Shown: positions 35,601-45,500 of the stretch, one piece after another
Layout of the letters: each line of letters starts with the position of its first letter
Position numbering within the stretch: position 1 is the first letter of the stretch
Origin: Chitinophagales bacterium
GTDB taxonomy: Bacteria > Bacteroidota > Bacteroidia > Chitinophagales > UBA10324
Assembly: GCA_025056305.1 (NCBI GenBank)
Contig: JANWWJ010000039.1
Span: 1-50,689, forward strand
Reading direction: 5' to 3'
Length of the DNA: 50,689 nucleotides
Notes under the pieces: generated by a model
The model's input: the letters and a program-made list of their open reading frames with translations, nothing else
Told to the model about the DNA's origin: nothing
The model's database searches: none
Made by a program: the position numbers and the translations under genes

Positions 35601-35797
35601 GCGGCCATGGCCGCTGCCGATACGCCAAACCCCATCAGGCGCAAAAAGTCGCGCCGGCTTTGGGGCTGCTTCCATGCCCCACTCCCCCACAACTCTTCAA
35701 CCGGAAGTTCTTCCGCAAATTCTCGATCGCGCTGCGCTATAAAATCAGGATCCTCTTTTAGTTCCTCTAATCCTTTCCAGTACTTTTTTTCTTTCAT
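32639..35797 (-). CDS. actB: alternative complex III iron-sulfur/molybdopterin-like subunit ActB
   Basis: A 1052-aa periplasmic subunit exported by the Tat route (SRRDFLRLMGFG, about 47-58). The first ~700 residues have the molybdopterin-oxidoreductase fold that in this family has lost its Mo cofactor. The C-terminal ~300 residues carry the iron-sulfur ferredoxin domain, with cysteine groups CIGCGACAVSC (near 780), CQHCDNAPCENVCP, CIGTRYCANNCP, and CSFC paired with CQTACP near 985. This fits three [4Fe-4S] and one [3Fe-4S] as known for the family. It starts 27 bp after actA. Confidence 0.96.
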   Translation of the reverse strand: MKEKKYWKGLEELKEDPDFIAQRDREFAEELPVEELWGSGAWKQPQSRRDFLRLMGFGVSAAAMAASCRIPVKHAIPYVIKPEEVIPGKALWYASTFVDGNDFCPVLVKVRDGRPIKIEPSTTANISAQSPYRFLFGGTSARAQASVLSLYDLTRPHFPTVQGNEVRKENQADVEQELKSKLQQISARGGNIVLVTGTILSPSTQALIRDFLKAFPGSRHVIYDAVSHAALAAAHEKWFGVYAAPGYHFEQAEVIVSLGSDFLGTWLSPTEFARQYVQNRKVSPERTQMSRHYQFEACLSLTGANADERAVLKPSQEAVAAVALYRLLRGEPAPSINARADALLSRAAADLKAHRGRSLVVSGSNDQAVQEIVAAINLMLGNYGSTLRMDLYMRAHQGNDAPVETLLRELKSGAVHALIFYGANPVYDHPRGVEFAEAIPKVELTLSLNDRIDETTVLCTYHFPDHHYLESWNDCSPYHGLYLMTQPVIWPLFRTRQAQETLMMLCGINGDFYSYMQRYWEQNIFPLQSSFTSFQAFWDNAVKEGAVEVRTTAAVRMPEAIDVSGATEAVMAAAQQANGFELYLYEKVGSGNGRYANNPWLMELPDPISKVVWDNYLCISPKLAKELQVEMDVAEQRSDLVSVTLGETTLTLPVFIQPGQEDHTVAVALGYGRTHAGRSGNNVGVNVYPWVTFNGQHRQYHASGVVISKTGKKHELAMTQTHFSFEGRDVIQETTLNRYRNNPHAGKEKKEHLKEIWAQTLYPEHPLPAIRWGMSIDLNSCIGCGACAVSCQAENNVPVVGKTEVRRIHEMTWLRIDRYYSFPSEKGFVTKEEDYDEIVDYQQVQVVFQPMLCQHCDNAPCENVCPVNATNHSSEGLNQMAYNRCIGTRYCANNCPYKVRRFNWLDYTTADVFPWNEPWKIPTLNIEDLQMHDAVTRMVLNPDVTVRTRGVMEKCSFCVQRLQEAKLEAKMQGRPLRDGDARTACQTACPTDAIQFGNLREEGSRVKKDHEDARAYYVLAELNTQPGIAYLKKVRNTTEENISAEQAQPAHG

Positions 35798-35824
35798 CAG
35801 GCCCGTGGTTACATCAATGAATCA

Positions 35825-37030
35825 TCAATAATGACAACGCTGACACTCATCACCGCCGGTCATCTGAGCGGTCACTTTCAGCGTACTATCTTTTTTCAGC
35901 TTTTCATGCAATTCCGTAAACATGGTATAGTAGGCATTGTCCTGAAACTGCACTTCAGTCTGGCGGTGGCAGTTCAGACACCAGCCCATGGACAAACTCG
36001 CATATTGATAAACTTTTTTCATGGATTCCACCGGGCCATGGCAGGTTTGACAGGCAATCTTTCCGACGGTTACATGCTGCGCATGGCTGAAATAGACATG
36101 ATCAGGCAGATTATGAATCTTCACCCACTGTATAGGTCTGTTATTTTCATAAGCGGCATATATCTTTTGGATTTCGGCTGTGCCTTCCGGTGTTCGCCCT
36201 TGTTGTACCGCCGCATGGCAATTCATACATGTATTGACGGTGGGGATGCCGGCCACCTTACTTTTTTCAGCGGAACTGTGGCAGTAACGACAATCAATTT
36301 TTAGAATACCCGCATGCAATTCGTGGGAAAAATTTATGGGTTGTTCTGGCGTGTAGTTTTTGCTCCGCCCCAATCGGATTGCACTATCGGCCAAGGTAAA
36401 GCCGAGCAGTCCAACGGCCACTAAACTGTAGAAAGCTATGGCTTTCGGACTACGCAGGCGTTGTCCCCAAGGTACGGGTTCCGGCATGGGTTCGCCGGTA
36501 ACTTCTGCGGTCATACGCCGCAATAACATATTGGCCCGCACTAAAGTCAAGAAAATGGCTAGCAGTACGGCGATAATCACGTACAACAGCATAGTTGGCT
36601 GCTCCCGAGCGGGAGCTGCTGCACCGGGACCCCCTGTCGGGGCAGCTGCCGCTGGCGCATCTTGTTCTACATAAGCCAAAATGGATCGAATGTCATCGTC
36701 GGTGAGGGACAAAAACGCAGGCATTTCATTGCGGCCGTATTCCTCCCAAATCGCAATAGCGTCTTTATCACCGGCAGCACGCAAGGCCGCATTATTTCTG
36801 ATCCATTCGATCAACCATTTTTCTGAGCGCTTCTGCGTGATGCCCTTTAAGGCAGGGCCCACCATTTTATTGGTGATGCCATGACAGGACGCACAGTATT
36901 GCTTAAATAACTTTTGACCTTTTTCTGCAGAAACCTCAGCTCGGGCCGGAAGAGTCAAGCATCCAATTAACCAAAGAAAAACAAACGTGAACCGGGCTGC
37001 TGCATAACAAAAGTTACTGATGAATCGCAT
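35825..37030 (-). CDS. actA: alternative complex III multiheme cytochrome c subunit ActA (six heme motifs)
   Basis: A 401-aa exported multiheme cytochrome. CXXCH motifs: C46, C247, C268, C327, C351 and C396 (six in total). The first sits in a separate class I cytochrome c domain (about 32-125), followed by an Ala/Pro linker, a membrane span (about 147-165), a second span near 197-214, and then the five-heme ActA core. ActA was first described as pentaheme, so this copy carries an extra fused heme domain. Start at the ATG at 37030; an upstream TTG adds two residues. First gene of the run. Confidence 0.95.
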   Translation of the reverse strand: MRFISNFCYAAARFTFVFLWLIGCLTLPARAEVSAEKGQKLFKQYCASCHGITNKMVGPALKGITQKRSEKWLIEWIRNNAALRAAGDKDAIAIWEEYGRNEMPAFLSLTDDDIRSILAYVEQDAPAAAAPTGGPGAAAPAREQPTMLLYVIIAVLLAIFLTLVRANMLLRRMTAEVTGEPMPEPVPWGQRLRSPKAIAFYSLVAVGLLGFTLADSAIRLGRSKNYTPEQPINFSHELHAGILKIDCRYCHSSAEKSKVAGIPTVNTCMNCHAAVQQGRTPEGTAEIQKIYAAYENNRPIQWVKIHNLPDHVYFSHAQHVTVGKIACQTCHGPVESMKKVYQYASLSMGWCLNCHRQTEVQFQDNAYYTMFTELHEKLKKDSTLKVTAQMTGGDECQRCHY

Positions 37031-37075
37031 GTACAAACCAGCTTACCCCAGGGCTTGCCTACACTGAGGGCGCGG

Positions 37076-37083
37076 CAAATTTA
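37076..37083 (-). promoter_or_regulatory. -7 promoter element for the act-cox operon
   Basis: On the minus strand TAAATTTG matches TAnnTTTG. The predicted start near 37069 leaves a leader of about 40 nt before actA. The -33 region shows no TTTG at the usual distance. The rest of the 195-bp divergent gap holds AT-rich sequence with no clear operator repeats. Confidence 0.4.
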
Positions 37084-37225
37084 GCTGCCGCCAAATTTTA
37101 TAGGTAGAAAAATGACAAAAATTTGACGATAGGAAGAAAGTGCTCCTGCGCCCTGTATTGAGCTGAGTCAAGTTCACGGGCACGATGCGTTTTTTGTTTA
37201 GCACACCTTTTGCAATTTCAGCATT

Positions 37226-38434
37226 ATGCTAAACACGGAAGTCATGCGCAAAAGGGTACCTTCGGTTTGGGTCGCAACGGTCATCATAGGCATTTTGGGA
37301 ACTGCTTGCCATACCGCCCAAACAGCGTATCGGGCAGGGAAGTACGAAAAATCTATTGAGGCGGCCGTTCGCAAGCTACGCCGCGATCGTACGGATGAAA
37401 AAACCATTGTCTATCTCGAAGCTGCTTATGATAAACTGTACCACCAAAAAATGCGACAGATTGAATTCTGGAAAAAAGAAGGTTTGCCTGAAAATGTCTT
37501 AGCCATTTATGATGAGCTCGATGAGCTTCGTTACTACCAAAACCTGATCAGCCCATTACTGCCCTTGTATATACCCAGCAAAAAGCGGCAAGCCTCTTTC
37601 AAGTGGGTTTCTGATGCCGATTATTTAGCGGCACGAAACCGAGCTGCCGAATATTTGTACGCACGAGCCAAAGGCTTGCTCGGCACCGGCTATCGGGAAG
37701 ATGCACGGCAGGCCCATGGCCTCTTGGTGGAATTGCAGGAAATCTACCCCAACTATCAAGATGTAGAACAGTTGTTGCGCCAGGCCTTGGCCCTAGGTAC
37801 CAACCGCGTGCTGATCTATGCCGTGAACAACAGCGGGGCTCCTCTTTTTGCTGAACTGGAAAAACACATCACTACCATGCCCGTTGGCGACTTAAACCGC
37901 GCCTGGGTCAGCTTTACGAATGTCTATGACCCGTCCGAACAATACGACTATCGCATCGTTTTAAACATCCGTGAACTAGCCGTTTCTCCCGATCTACAAT
38001 TGCCGCCCCGCATTTATACAGAAAGCAAACAAGTTCAGGATGGTTGGGAATTCGTGACCGACGCCCAGGGAAATCCGATTCAAGACTCCACGGGTGCGTA
38101 TGTGAAGAAGCCTCGGTACAAAACCATTTCATGCATCGTTTCGGAATATGTGCAGCAAAAATTTGCAACCATAGGAGGCTATGTGGAGTTTTACCGAGGT
38201 TCCGACCATGCCCTCTTGTATTCTTATCCGATAAATATTCATAAGATTTTTGAACATTATTGGGCAACGGCTAACGGAGACCTGGCTGCCCTTTCCGCCG
38301 AAAGCCTGGCCAAAGTCAAAATTGGCCCGGCTGTTTACCCCTCTGAGTTAAGCATGCTGTTGCAAGCAGCGGATGAATTAAAGTATCTCACCCGCAATAT
38401 CGTTTTGCAGCATATACATATGCTGCGCCAGTGA
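37226..38434 (+). CDS. lipoprotein of unknown function
   Basis: A 402-aa exported protein. A signal peptide ends in a good lipobox, ILGTAC, with Cys28 as lipid site. Met7 (37244) gives a neater signal than Met1. The N-terminal ~180 residues are helical with a TPR-like pattern (YRAGKYEKSIEAAVRKL, ARQAHGLLVELQEIYPNY). The C-terminal half is mixed alpha/beta, with VQDGWEFVTDAQGNPIQDSTG and IGGYVEFYRGSD segments. I recall similar lipoproteins in other Bacteroidota but no function. It lies between the act-cox run (divergent) and atpC (convergent, 3 bp), with no obvious link to either. Confidence 0.78.
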   Translation: MLNTEVMRKRVPSVWVATVIIGILGTACHTAQTAYRAGKYEKSIEAAVRKLRRDRTDEKTIVYLEAAYDKLYHQKMRQIEFWKKEGLPENVLAIYDELDELRYYQNLISPLLPLYIPSKKRQASFKWVSDADYLAARNRAAEYLYARAKGLLGTGYREDARQAHGLLVELQEIYPNYQDVEQLLRQALALGTNRVLIYAVNNSGAPLFAELEKHITTMPVGDLNRAWVSFTNVYDPSEQYDYRIVLNIRELAVSPDLQLPPRIYTESKQVQDGWEFVTDAQGNPIQDSTGAYVKKPRYKTISCIVSEYVQQKFATIGGYVEFYRGSDHALLYSYPINIHKIFEHYWATANGDLAALSAESLAKVKIGPAVYPSELSMLLQAADELKYLTRNIVLQHIHMLRQ

Positions 38435-38437
38435 TGC

Positions 38438-38692
38438 TTAGTGCAGCACCTCAGCAGCCGATTCGGCTAAGACGGTAACCCTGTTTTTCAACACTTCTAC
38501 CAATCCTCCCGAAATCTGGACCCGGTACTCTTTACCTGAGGCTGCATATCGCACCGTACCTGCTTTCAAAGCGGCAATCAGCGGAGCATGATTGCGCAAT
38601 ACTTGAAAACTACCTTCCGAACCGGGTAAGGAAACGGAAGTAACCTCTCCGCTGTAAATGCGTTGTTCCGGCGTAAGGATCTCTAAATGCAT
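38438..38692 (-). CDS. atpC: F1 ATP synthase epsilon subunit, short form
   Basis: An 84-aa epsilon subunit containing only the N-terminal beta-sandwich (EILTPEQRIYSGEVTSVSLPG, GSFQVLRNHAPLIAAL and ISGGLVEVLKNRVTVLAE in order). The C-terminal two-helix domain that brakes ATP hydrolysis in longer epsilon subunits is absent, as is usual in Bacteroidota. It follows atpD by 9 bp. Its stop is 3 bp from the lipoprotein gene on the opposite strand. Confidence 0.94.
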   Translation of the reverse strand: MHLEILTPEQRIYSGEVTSVSLPGSEGSFQVLRNHAPLIAALKAGTVRYAASGKEYRVQISGGLVEVLKNRVTVLAESAAEVLH

Positions 38693-38701
38693 GATGATAT
38701 C

Positions 38702-40234
<1,533 letters not shown>

Positions 40235-40247
40235 CTAACGCGGGCGG

Positions 40248-40255
40248 CAAAGATA
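40248..40255 (-). promoter_or_regulatory. -7 promoter element for atpD-atpC
   Basis: On the minus strand TATCTTTG matches TAnnTTTG, the same octamer as at 3948-3955. The predicted start near 40241 gives a leader of about 30 nt. No clear -33 TTTG. Confidence 0.42.
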
Positions 40256-40366
40256 GGCGTGGCTCGACAATCGTTTCATTGAGCTTTTGTTTTGCCTCAA
40301 TGGTGTGGAAACCACTTCTCTGCCCTGACTTTATTTTCAGCAAGAAGGTCCTGCATGCTGCTCCTG

Positions 40367-40374
40367 TAATTTTG
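40367..40374 (+). promoter_or_regulatory. -7 promoter element for the thioredoxin-like gene
   Basis: TAATTTTG matches TAnnTTTG. The predicted start near 40381 gives a leader of about 12 nt before the ATG at 40394. No clear -33 TTTG. Confidence 0.4.
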
Positions 40375-40393
40375 CTTTCCCAAATGGCTTCCT

Positions 40394-41806
40394 ATGGTGG
40401 TTCGTAGTGTCGTCTGGCTGGTAGTGCTGCTGATTGTGAGCCAGGCATTTGCTCAGAAAACCGGCTATCGCATTACCGTAAAAGTTCCCGCCATGAAAGA
40501 CTCGACCTGCTATTTGGGTCGTTACTATGGCGATAAACAATACGTGGTAGATACGGCCCGCTCCGATGTCGAAGGGATTGTGGTTTTTGAGGGTCAAAAG
40601 CCGCTGGCCGGCGGCCTCTACCTTTTTGTGTTTCCCGACCGCCGCTATTTTGAGTTTATCGTGGACCGAGATCAACACATGACCTTTGAAACCCAGTGGG
40701 ATGATCCCATCACCCACATGAAAATCAAAAATTCAACAGATAATGAATTGTTCTATGCATATCTGCGGCGTGCCATCGAACTTCAAAAAGAGTCTGCACG
40801 GCTGCAGGAGCAGTTGAAGCAAGCCACCACGGCCGCCGATTCATCAGCCCTGAAGGCACACATCCGACAGGTAGAAGAGCAAATTGTTTCGTATCGCCAA
40901 ACCTACATCCGCGAACATCCCCAAACCTTATTGGCCAAGATTTTTTTGGCCATGAACGATCCGGTGATTCCGGAGCCCTGGCCCACCTTACCTAATGGCC
41001 GACCCGATTCCACGTTCCCATATCGGTATTATAAAGCTCATTACTGGGATCATGTGGATTTGACCGACAACCGCCTGTTGCGCACCCCGGTGTTTGCTTA
41101 CCGCCTCAAGCGCTTTTTCGACGAGGTTGTTCCCAAAATTCCCGACTCGATAAAAGTGGAAGCCGATCGCCTCATTGCCAAAGCGCGGTCCGACAGCGAA
41201 ATGTACCGCTACCTCGTATGGTGGCTCACGTATACGTATGAGACCTCCAAAATCATGGGCATGGATGCCGTTTTTGTTCATATGATAGAAAAATATTATT
41301 TGAACGGGTCCGCCTGGTGGGTAGACAGCACCACGCTGGCCAAGATGACCGAACGCGCTCGCCGCATAGCGCCCAACTTGATTGGCAACACCGCTCCTGA
41401 GCTGGCTTTGCGCGACACCTCAGGCCGACTGCAGGTACTGAGCAAAATCCCGGCCCGCTACACCATTCTGGTTTTTTACGATCCTGACTGCGGCCATTGC
41501 CAGCAGGAAGTACCTAAAATCAAAGAGGTGTATCAGCGATGGAAAGATAAAGGCGTAGTCGTCTATGCTGTGGATATTGAAGTGGACACGGAAAAATGGA
41601 AAAAATTCATTCGCCAGCACCAATTGGATTGGATCAACGTGAGCGATCCTTACCATCAAAGCAATTTCCGACAATTGTACGATGTGTATTCTACACCGGT
41701 CATTTACATTTTAGATGAACAGAAGAAAATCCGTGCCAAGCGGATTGGCGCTGACCAGATAGAGGAAGTGTTACAACACCTGACTACGCTGCGGCAGAGG
41801 AGCTAA
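40394..41806 (+). CDS. periplasmic thioredoxin-like protein with DUF4369-like N-terminus (TlpA family)
   Basis: A 470-aa exported thiol-disulfide protein. Signal peptide cleaved near residue 20 (SQAFAQ). Residues ~25-115 resemble the DUF4369 beta domain (KDSTCYLGRYYGDKQYVVDT). The middle part (about 120-320) is helical, of the DUF5106 kind, and residues ~328-465 form a thioredoxin fold with active site C366-G-H-C369 and the cis-proline region YSTPVIYILD. Such proteins reduce or oxidise disulfides of envelope proteins; the target is unknown. Heme-protein maturation is possible given the nearby cytochromes, but unproven. Its TAA overlaps the next gene's stop. Confidence 0.88.
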   Translation: MVVRSVVWLVVLLIVSQAFAQKTGYRITVKVPAMKDSTCYLGRYYGDKQYVVDTARSDVEGIVVFEGQKPLAGGLYLFVFPDRRYFEFIVDRDQHMTFETQWDDPITHMKIKNSTDNELFYAYLRRAIELQKESARLQEQLKQATTAADSSALKAHIRQVEEQIVSYRQTYIREHPQTLLAKIFLAMNDPVIPEPWPTLPNGRPDSTFPYRYYKAHYWDHVDLTDNRLLRTPVFAYRLKRFFDEVVPKIPDSIKVEADRLIAKARSDSEMYRYLVWWLTYTYETSKIMGMDAVFVHMIEKYYLNGSAWWVDSTTLAKMTERARRIAPNLIGNTAPELALRDTSGRLQVLSKIPARYTILVFYDPDCGHCQQEVPKIKEVYQRWKDKGVVVYAVDIEVDTEKWKKFIRQHQLDWINVSDPYHQSNFRQLYDVYSTPVIYILDEQKKIRAKRIGADQIEEVLQHLTTLRQRS

Positions 41807-42459
41807 CCTTGCTCGGTTAAATATTCCAACACAAACGGATTGGTGCGCTTTTCTTCACCAATAGTAGTTACCGGCCCATGGCCGCTGTACACCTTCATAG
41901 CCTCTGGCAAAACCAGTAGCTTGCGCGTAATGGACTCCATGAGTTGGTCGTAATCACCACCGGGGAGGTCCACCCGTCCGATACTGCCGGCAAACAATAC
42001 ATCGCCGCCAATCACAAACTCATGGTCGTAAATCAGACTAACACTGCCCGGCGAGTGGCCCGGCGTGTGCATGACCTGCAGGGCGTTGTTTCCAAAACGG
42101 ACCACGTCGCCTTCCTGTAGATAACGGTCGGGCAGCGGCGAGGGTTCCACGGTCATACCATAAAAAGCAGCTGTAGCCGTGAGGTTTTCTAAAAGAAACA
42201 CGTCGTCGCGATGCATCAGCAAAGGAACCTGCCACGTTTCCTTGACCCATCGGTTGCCGAAGACATGATCCAAATGACCGTGCGTGTTCACCAACAAAAC
42301 AGGCTTTAAGGACCGCTCTTCGATGAATTGTTTTAATTGGCGGCGTTCCCACAAATGCTGACAGCCCGGATCGATGATCAGGGCCTGGCGTGTTTCATCC
42401 CAGATGACGTAGGTGTTTTCCAAAAAATCATTAAAGACAAAACAGTAAATCTGGATCAT
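41803..42459 (-). CDS. metallo-beta-lactamase-fold hydrolase (glyoxalase II-like)
   Basis: A 218-aa hydrolase with the zinc motif HGHLDH at 60-65, a third histidine in HTPGHSPGS, the bridging aspartate in GGDVLFAGSIG and a final histidine in YSGHGPVTTIG. The IGRVDLPGGD segment is typical of the YcbL/glyoxalase II-like group that cleaves thioesters such as hydroxyacyl-glutathione or similar. The substrate is not defined. No signal peptide. Convergent with the thioredoxin-like gene, sharing the 4-bp CTAA. Confidence 0.9.
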   Translation of the reverse strand: MIQIYCFVFNDFLENTYVIWDETRQALIIDPGCQHLWERRQLKQFIEERSLKPVLLVNTHGHLDHVFGNRWVKETWQVPLLMHRDDVFLLENLTATAAFYGMTVEPSPLPDRYLQEGDVVRFGNNALQVMHTPGHSPGSVSLIYDHEFVIGGDVLFAGSIGRVDLPGGDYDQLMESITRKLLVLPEAMKVYSGHGPVTTIGEEKRTNPFVLEYLTEQG

Positions 42460-42527
42460 GACCTTGAAGCAACGTTAAGGCATTTCAGGAACAAGCTTCA
42501 TTTTAAGTACTTTCGGAGAATCGAGTC

Positions 42528-45500
42528 ATGCGCACACGTTTGCGAAAAAGCAAAGCTACAATACGGCTTGGGCTGGTCTTGTTGCTTTTAGGGCATAGGG
42601 CATACCTTCCTGCGCAAACGCCAGATCAGCTCTTCGGGCAAAACCGCGTGCAATACAAAGATTTTGTTTGGAGTTATTACGAATCGGAACACTTCACCGT
42701 CTTTTTTTATCTCGGTGGTCAGGAATTAGCCCGCTTTGTTGTGCTTGATGCTGAGAAAACGTTGCCCTTAATCGAGAAGCAGCTGGAATACCGCTTGGGC
42801 GATAAAATCGACATCATTGTTTACAATACCATTGACGATTTAAAGCAGTCGAACATCGGACTGGGCTATGAAGCTGTGAACACCGGGGGTCTAACCCGCA
42901 TCATGGCCAACAAGATGTTTCTCTATTTCGATGGCAATTACCTGAACCTGCACCGACAGATCCGCGAAGGAATTGCCGGCATTCTGTTGCAAACCATGTT
43001 GTTTGGCGGGAGTGTTGGTGAGGTGGTTCAGAACGTAGTGTTGCTGAAAGTACCGCAGTGGTTCACCCATGGACTGAGCAGTTACATTGGCGAAGCCTGG
43101 TCGCCCCAGCTCGACAACCTGTTGCGCAACGGAATTAACAGCGGTCGGTACCGCAAGTTGAACAAACTCAGCGGCAGCGAAGCTCGGTACGCCGGCCACG
43201 CGCTCTGGTATTACATCGCTACCCGCTATGGCCCGAATGCCGTCACCAATTTGCTGTACATCAGTCGCATGAACCGCAGTATTGAAGCAGGTTTTACGTA
43301 CGTGTTCAACAAAGGTACCAAGGAATTTATTGAAGAATTTTATAATTATTACAAAAACCTCTTCGCCCAAGATGCTTCATTGCGTAAGGAAGCAGTCGGC
43401 CAGAAGATAAAATTATCGCGACCTGCCCGACGTCACCTTACCAGTGTGCACCTCAACAGCGACGGAAGCAAATTGCTGTATGTCGTGAATCACCTTGGCC
43501 GATATCGCCTCTATTTGCAAGACACCGGCACCCGTAAAAAAACCTGCCTTTGGCGCGGAGGATTCAAAACCACTGCACTACCGGTTGATTACAGCCAACC
43601 GCTGGTAGCTTTTGCTCCTTCCGGCGATGAACTGGCTCTATTGTTCTGGCGGAGAAACAAGAGCCGCTTGGTATTATTAGATGCACAAGGCCGCAAAAAA
43701 GAACATCTGGACCTGGTCAACTTTCAGAAAGTCTTCGCCATGTCTTATATGGACGCACATACGTTGGCGCTTTCCGCCATGAATCGCGGACAAACCGACA
43801 TCTATTTGTACAACCTTCGATCCGGGCGGCTGGAACAAATCACCAACGATCCTTTCAGCGACCTATCGCCGCATTTCATCCGGCTTCCTACCCGTCAGGG
43901 ATTGCTTTTTAGCTCCAATCGCCCGGTAGATTCGTTACGGCCGCCCATCTCCGACACCCTTCGGCCGCTGCACAATTTTAATCTGTTTTTTTATAATATA
44001 AGAAAAAAATCTACCCGCCTACTTCAAGTCACCCGTGATGACCTGGCTACGGAAACCGATCCCATTTCCTTTGGCAAACACTACTTCTCCTTTTTGAGCG
44101 ATGCCAACGGCATAGGCAACCGATTTGTCGGTTACATTGATAGTGTCTTTAGCCATTACGACCGCTACTATTTTTTCCCTGATTCCACCGTCATCAATCC
44201 CGAGTATCCGATCGACTCCCTCATTGCAGTAGGGGTGCTGCGGCCAGATTCCACAGCACAGGTACCGGTATTTCGAGACACTGCCCGAAGCTGGCCGGTA
44301 ACCAACACCGAATACAGCCTGCTGGATCAAGATGCCGCCCGGCGCGGCAACACGGTGGCTGCTTCCCGGATTGCAAACGGCCGTTATGAGGTAGTCCTCA
44401 ACGAGGTGCCCCGCGACACAGCACCCCAGCCTACGGAAGTACCGTGGACACCCTATCAGCGGTCGGTGGCGCCGCGCAGCAGCCCTGCTCCGCCTTCAGT
44501 AAAGCCAGCTACGCCGCAACCTTCTGAAAAAAGCCCCGTGCGTCAAGCCGACACCGTTGCCCAAATCAGAGAACCTTTTTTCATCAGTGAATTTACCGGT
44601 AAGCCTAACCGAATGCTGTTGGATACGCTGCCGGAAAAACACAAGGCAAAACCTTGGCGTTTTTCCCGCGTTTTGCCCTACAGCTTGCGCATGACTACCG
44701 CAACGATCACCACACAGCTGGATAACAGCCTCATCGTAACGCGCTATCAACCTTTTGACGCTTACGGTGGTCAATTCAGCAATCCAAACCTCAATGTTTT
44801 CTTTTCCACCACCGTAATGGATTTGCTGGAAGATTACCGCATCACTGGCGGTTTTCGCTTTCCGACGCAATTCAATGGCACAGAATATTTTTTCTTATAT
44901 GAAAACTTAAAACACCGTTTGGATAAACGTTTTACCGTGTACCGCAGATCGGTCAGCGTCGTGTACGACGCTACGCCCGCCTGGTACTTGCCAGTAAACG
45001 CCCGCTTACGCACCTATCTGGTCGATGCCTCATTTCGTTATCCGCTGGACTTTCTGCGCAGCTTTCGTTTCAGCTTTTCGTATCGCAACGACCGAACCAA
45101 TTACCTGGCTACCGACAGCTTCAGCCTGGGTTTGCCGCAGAGTTACGACGATTGGCTGATGACGCGCGCTGAATTTGTGTTCGATAATGCCTTAAAGCTG
45201 CAAACCAACATTTACGACGGCCTGCGGTTTAAATTTTATGTGGACGCGCAACGTCAAATAGATAGAAAAAATACTTATTTGTTTGCCGCCGGCACTGATG
45301 CTCGTGGGTACCTGCCTGTGCACCGAAATCTCATTTTGGCCTCACGGGTGCAAGCCGCTACCACATGGGGCGACCAGAAGGTGGTCTTTTTCATGGGCAG
45401 CGCTGAAAACGAACTGTTCCCCACCTTTGACATCAGCACCCCTGTGAGCAGAGAAGCGGGTTATGCCTTTCAGACGTTGGCCACCACCATGCGCGGTTTT

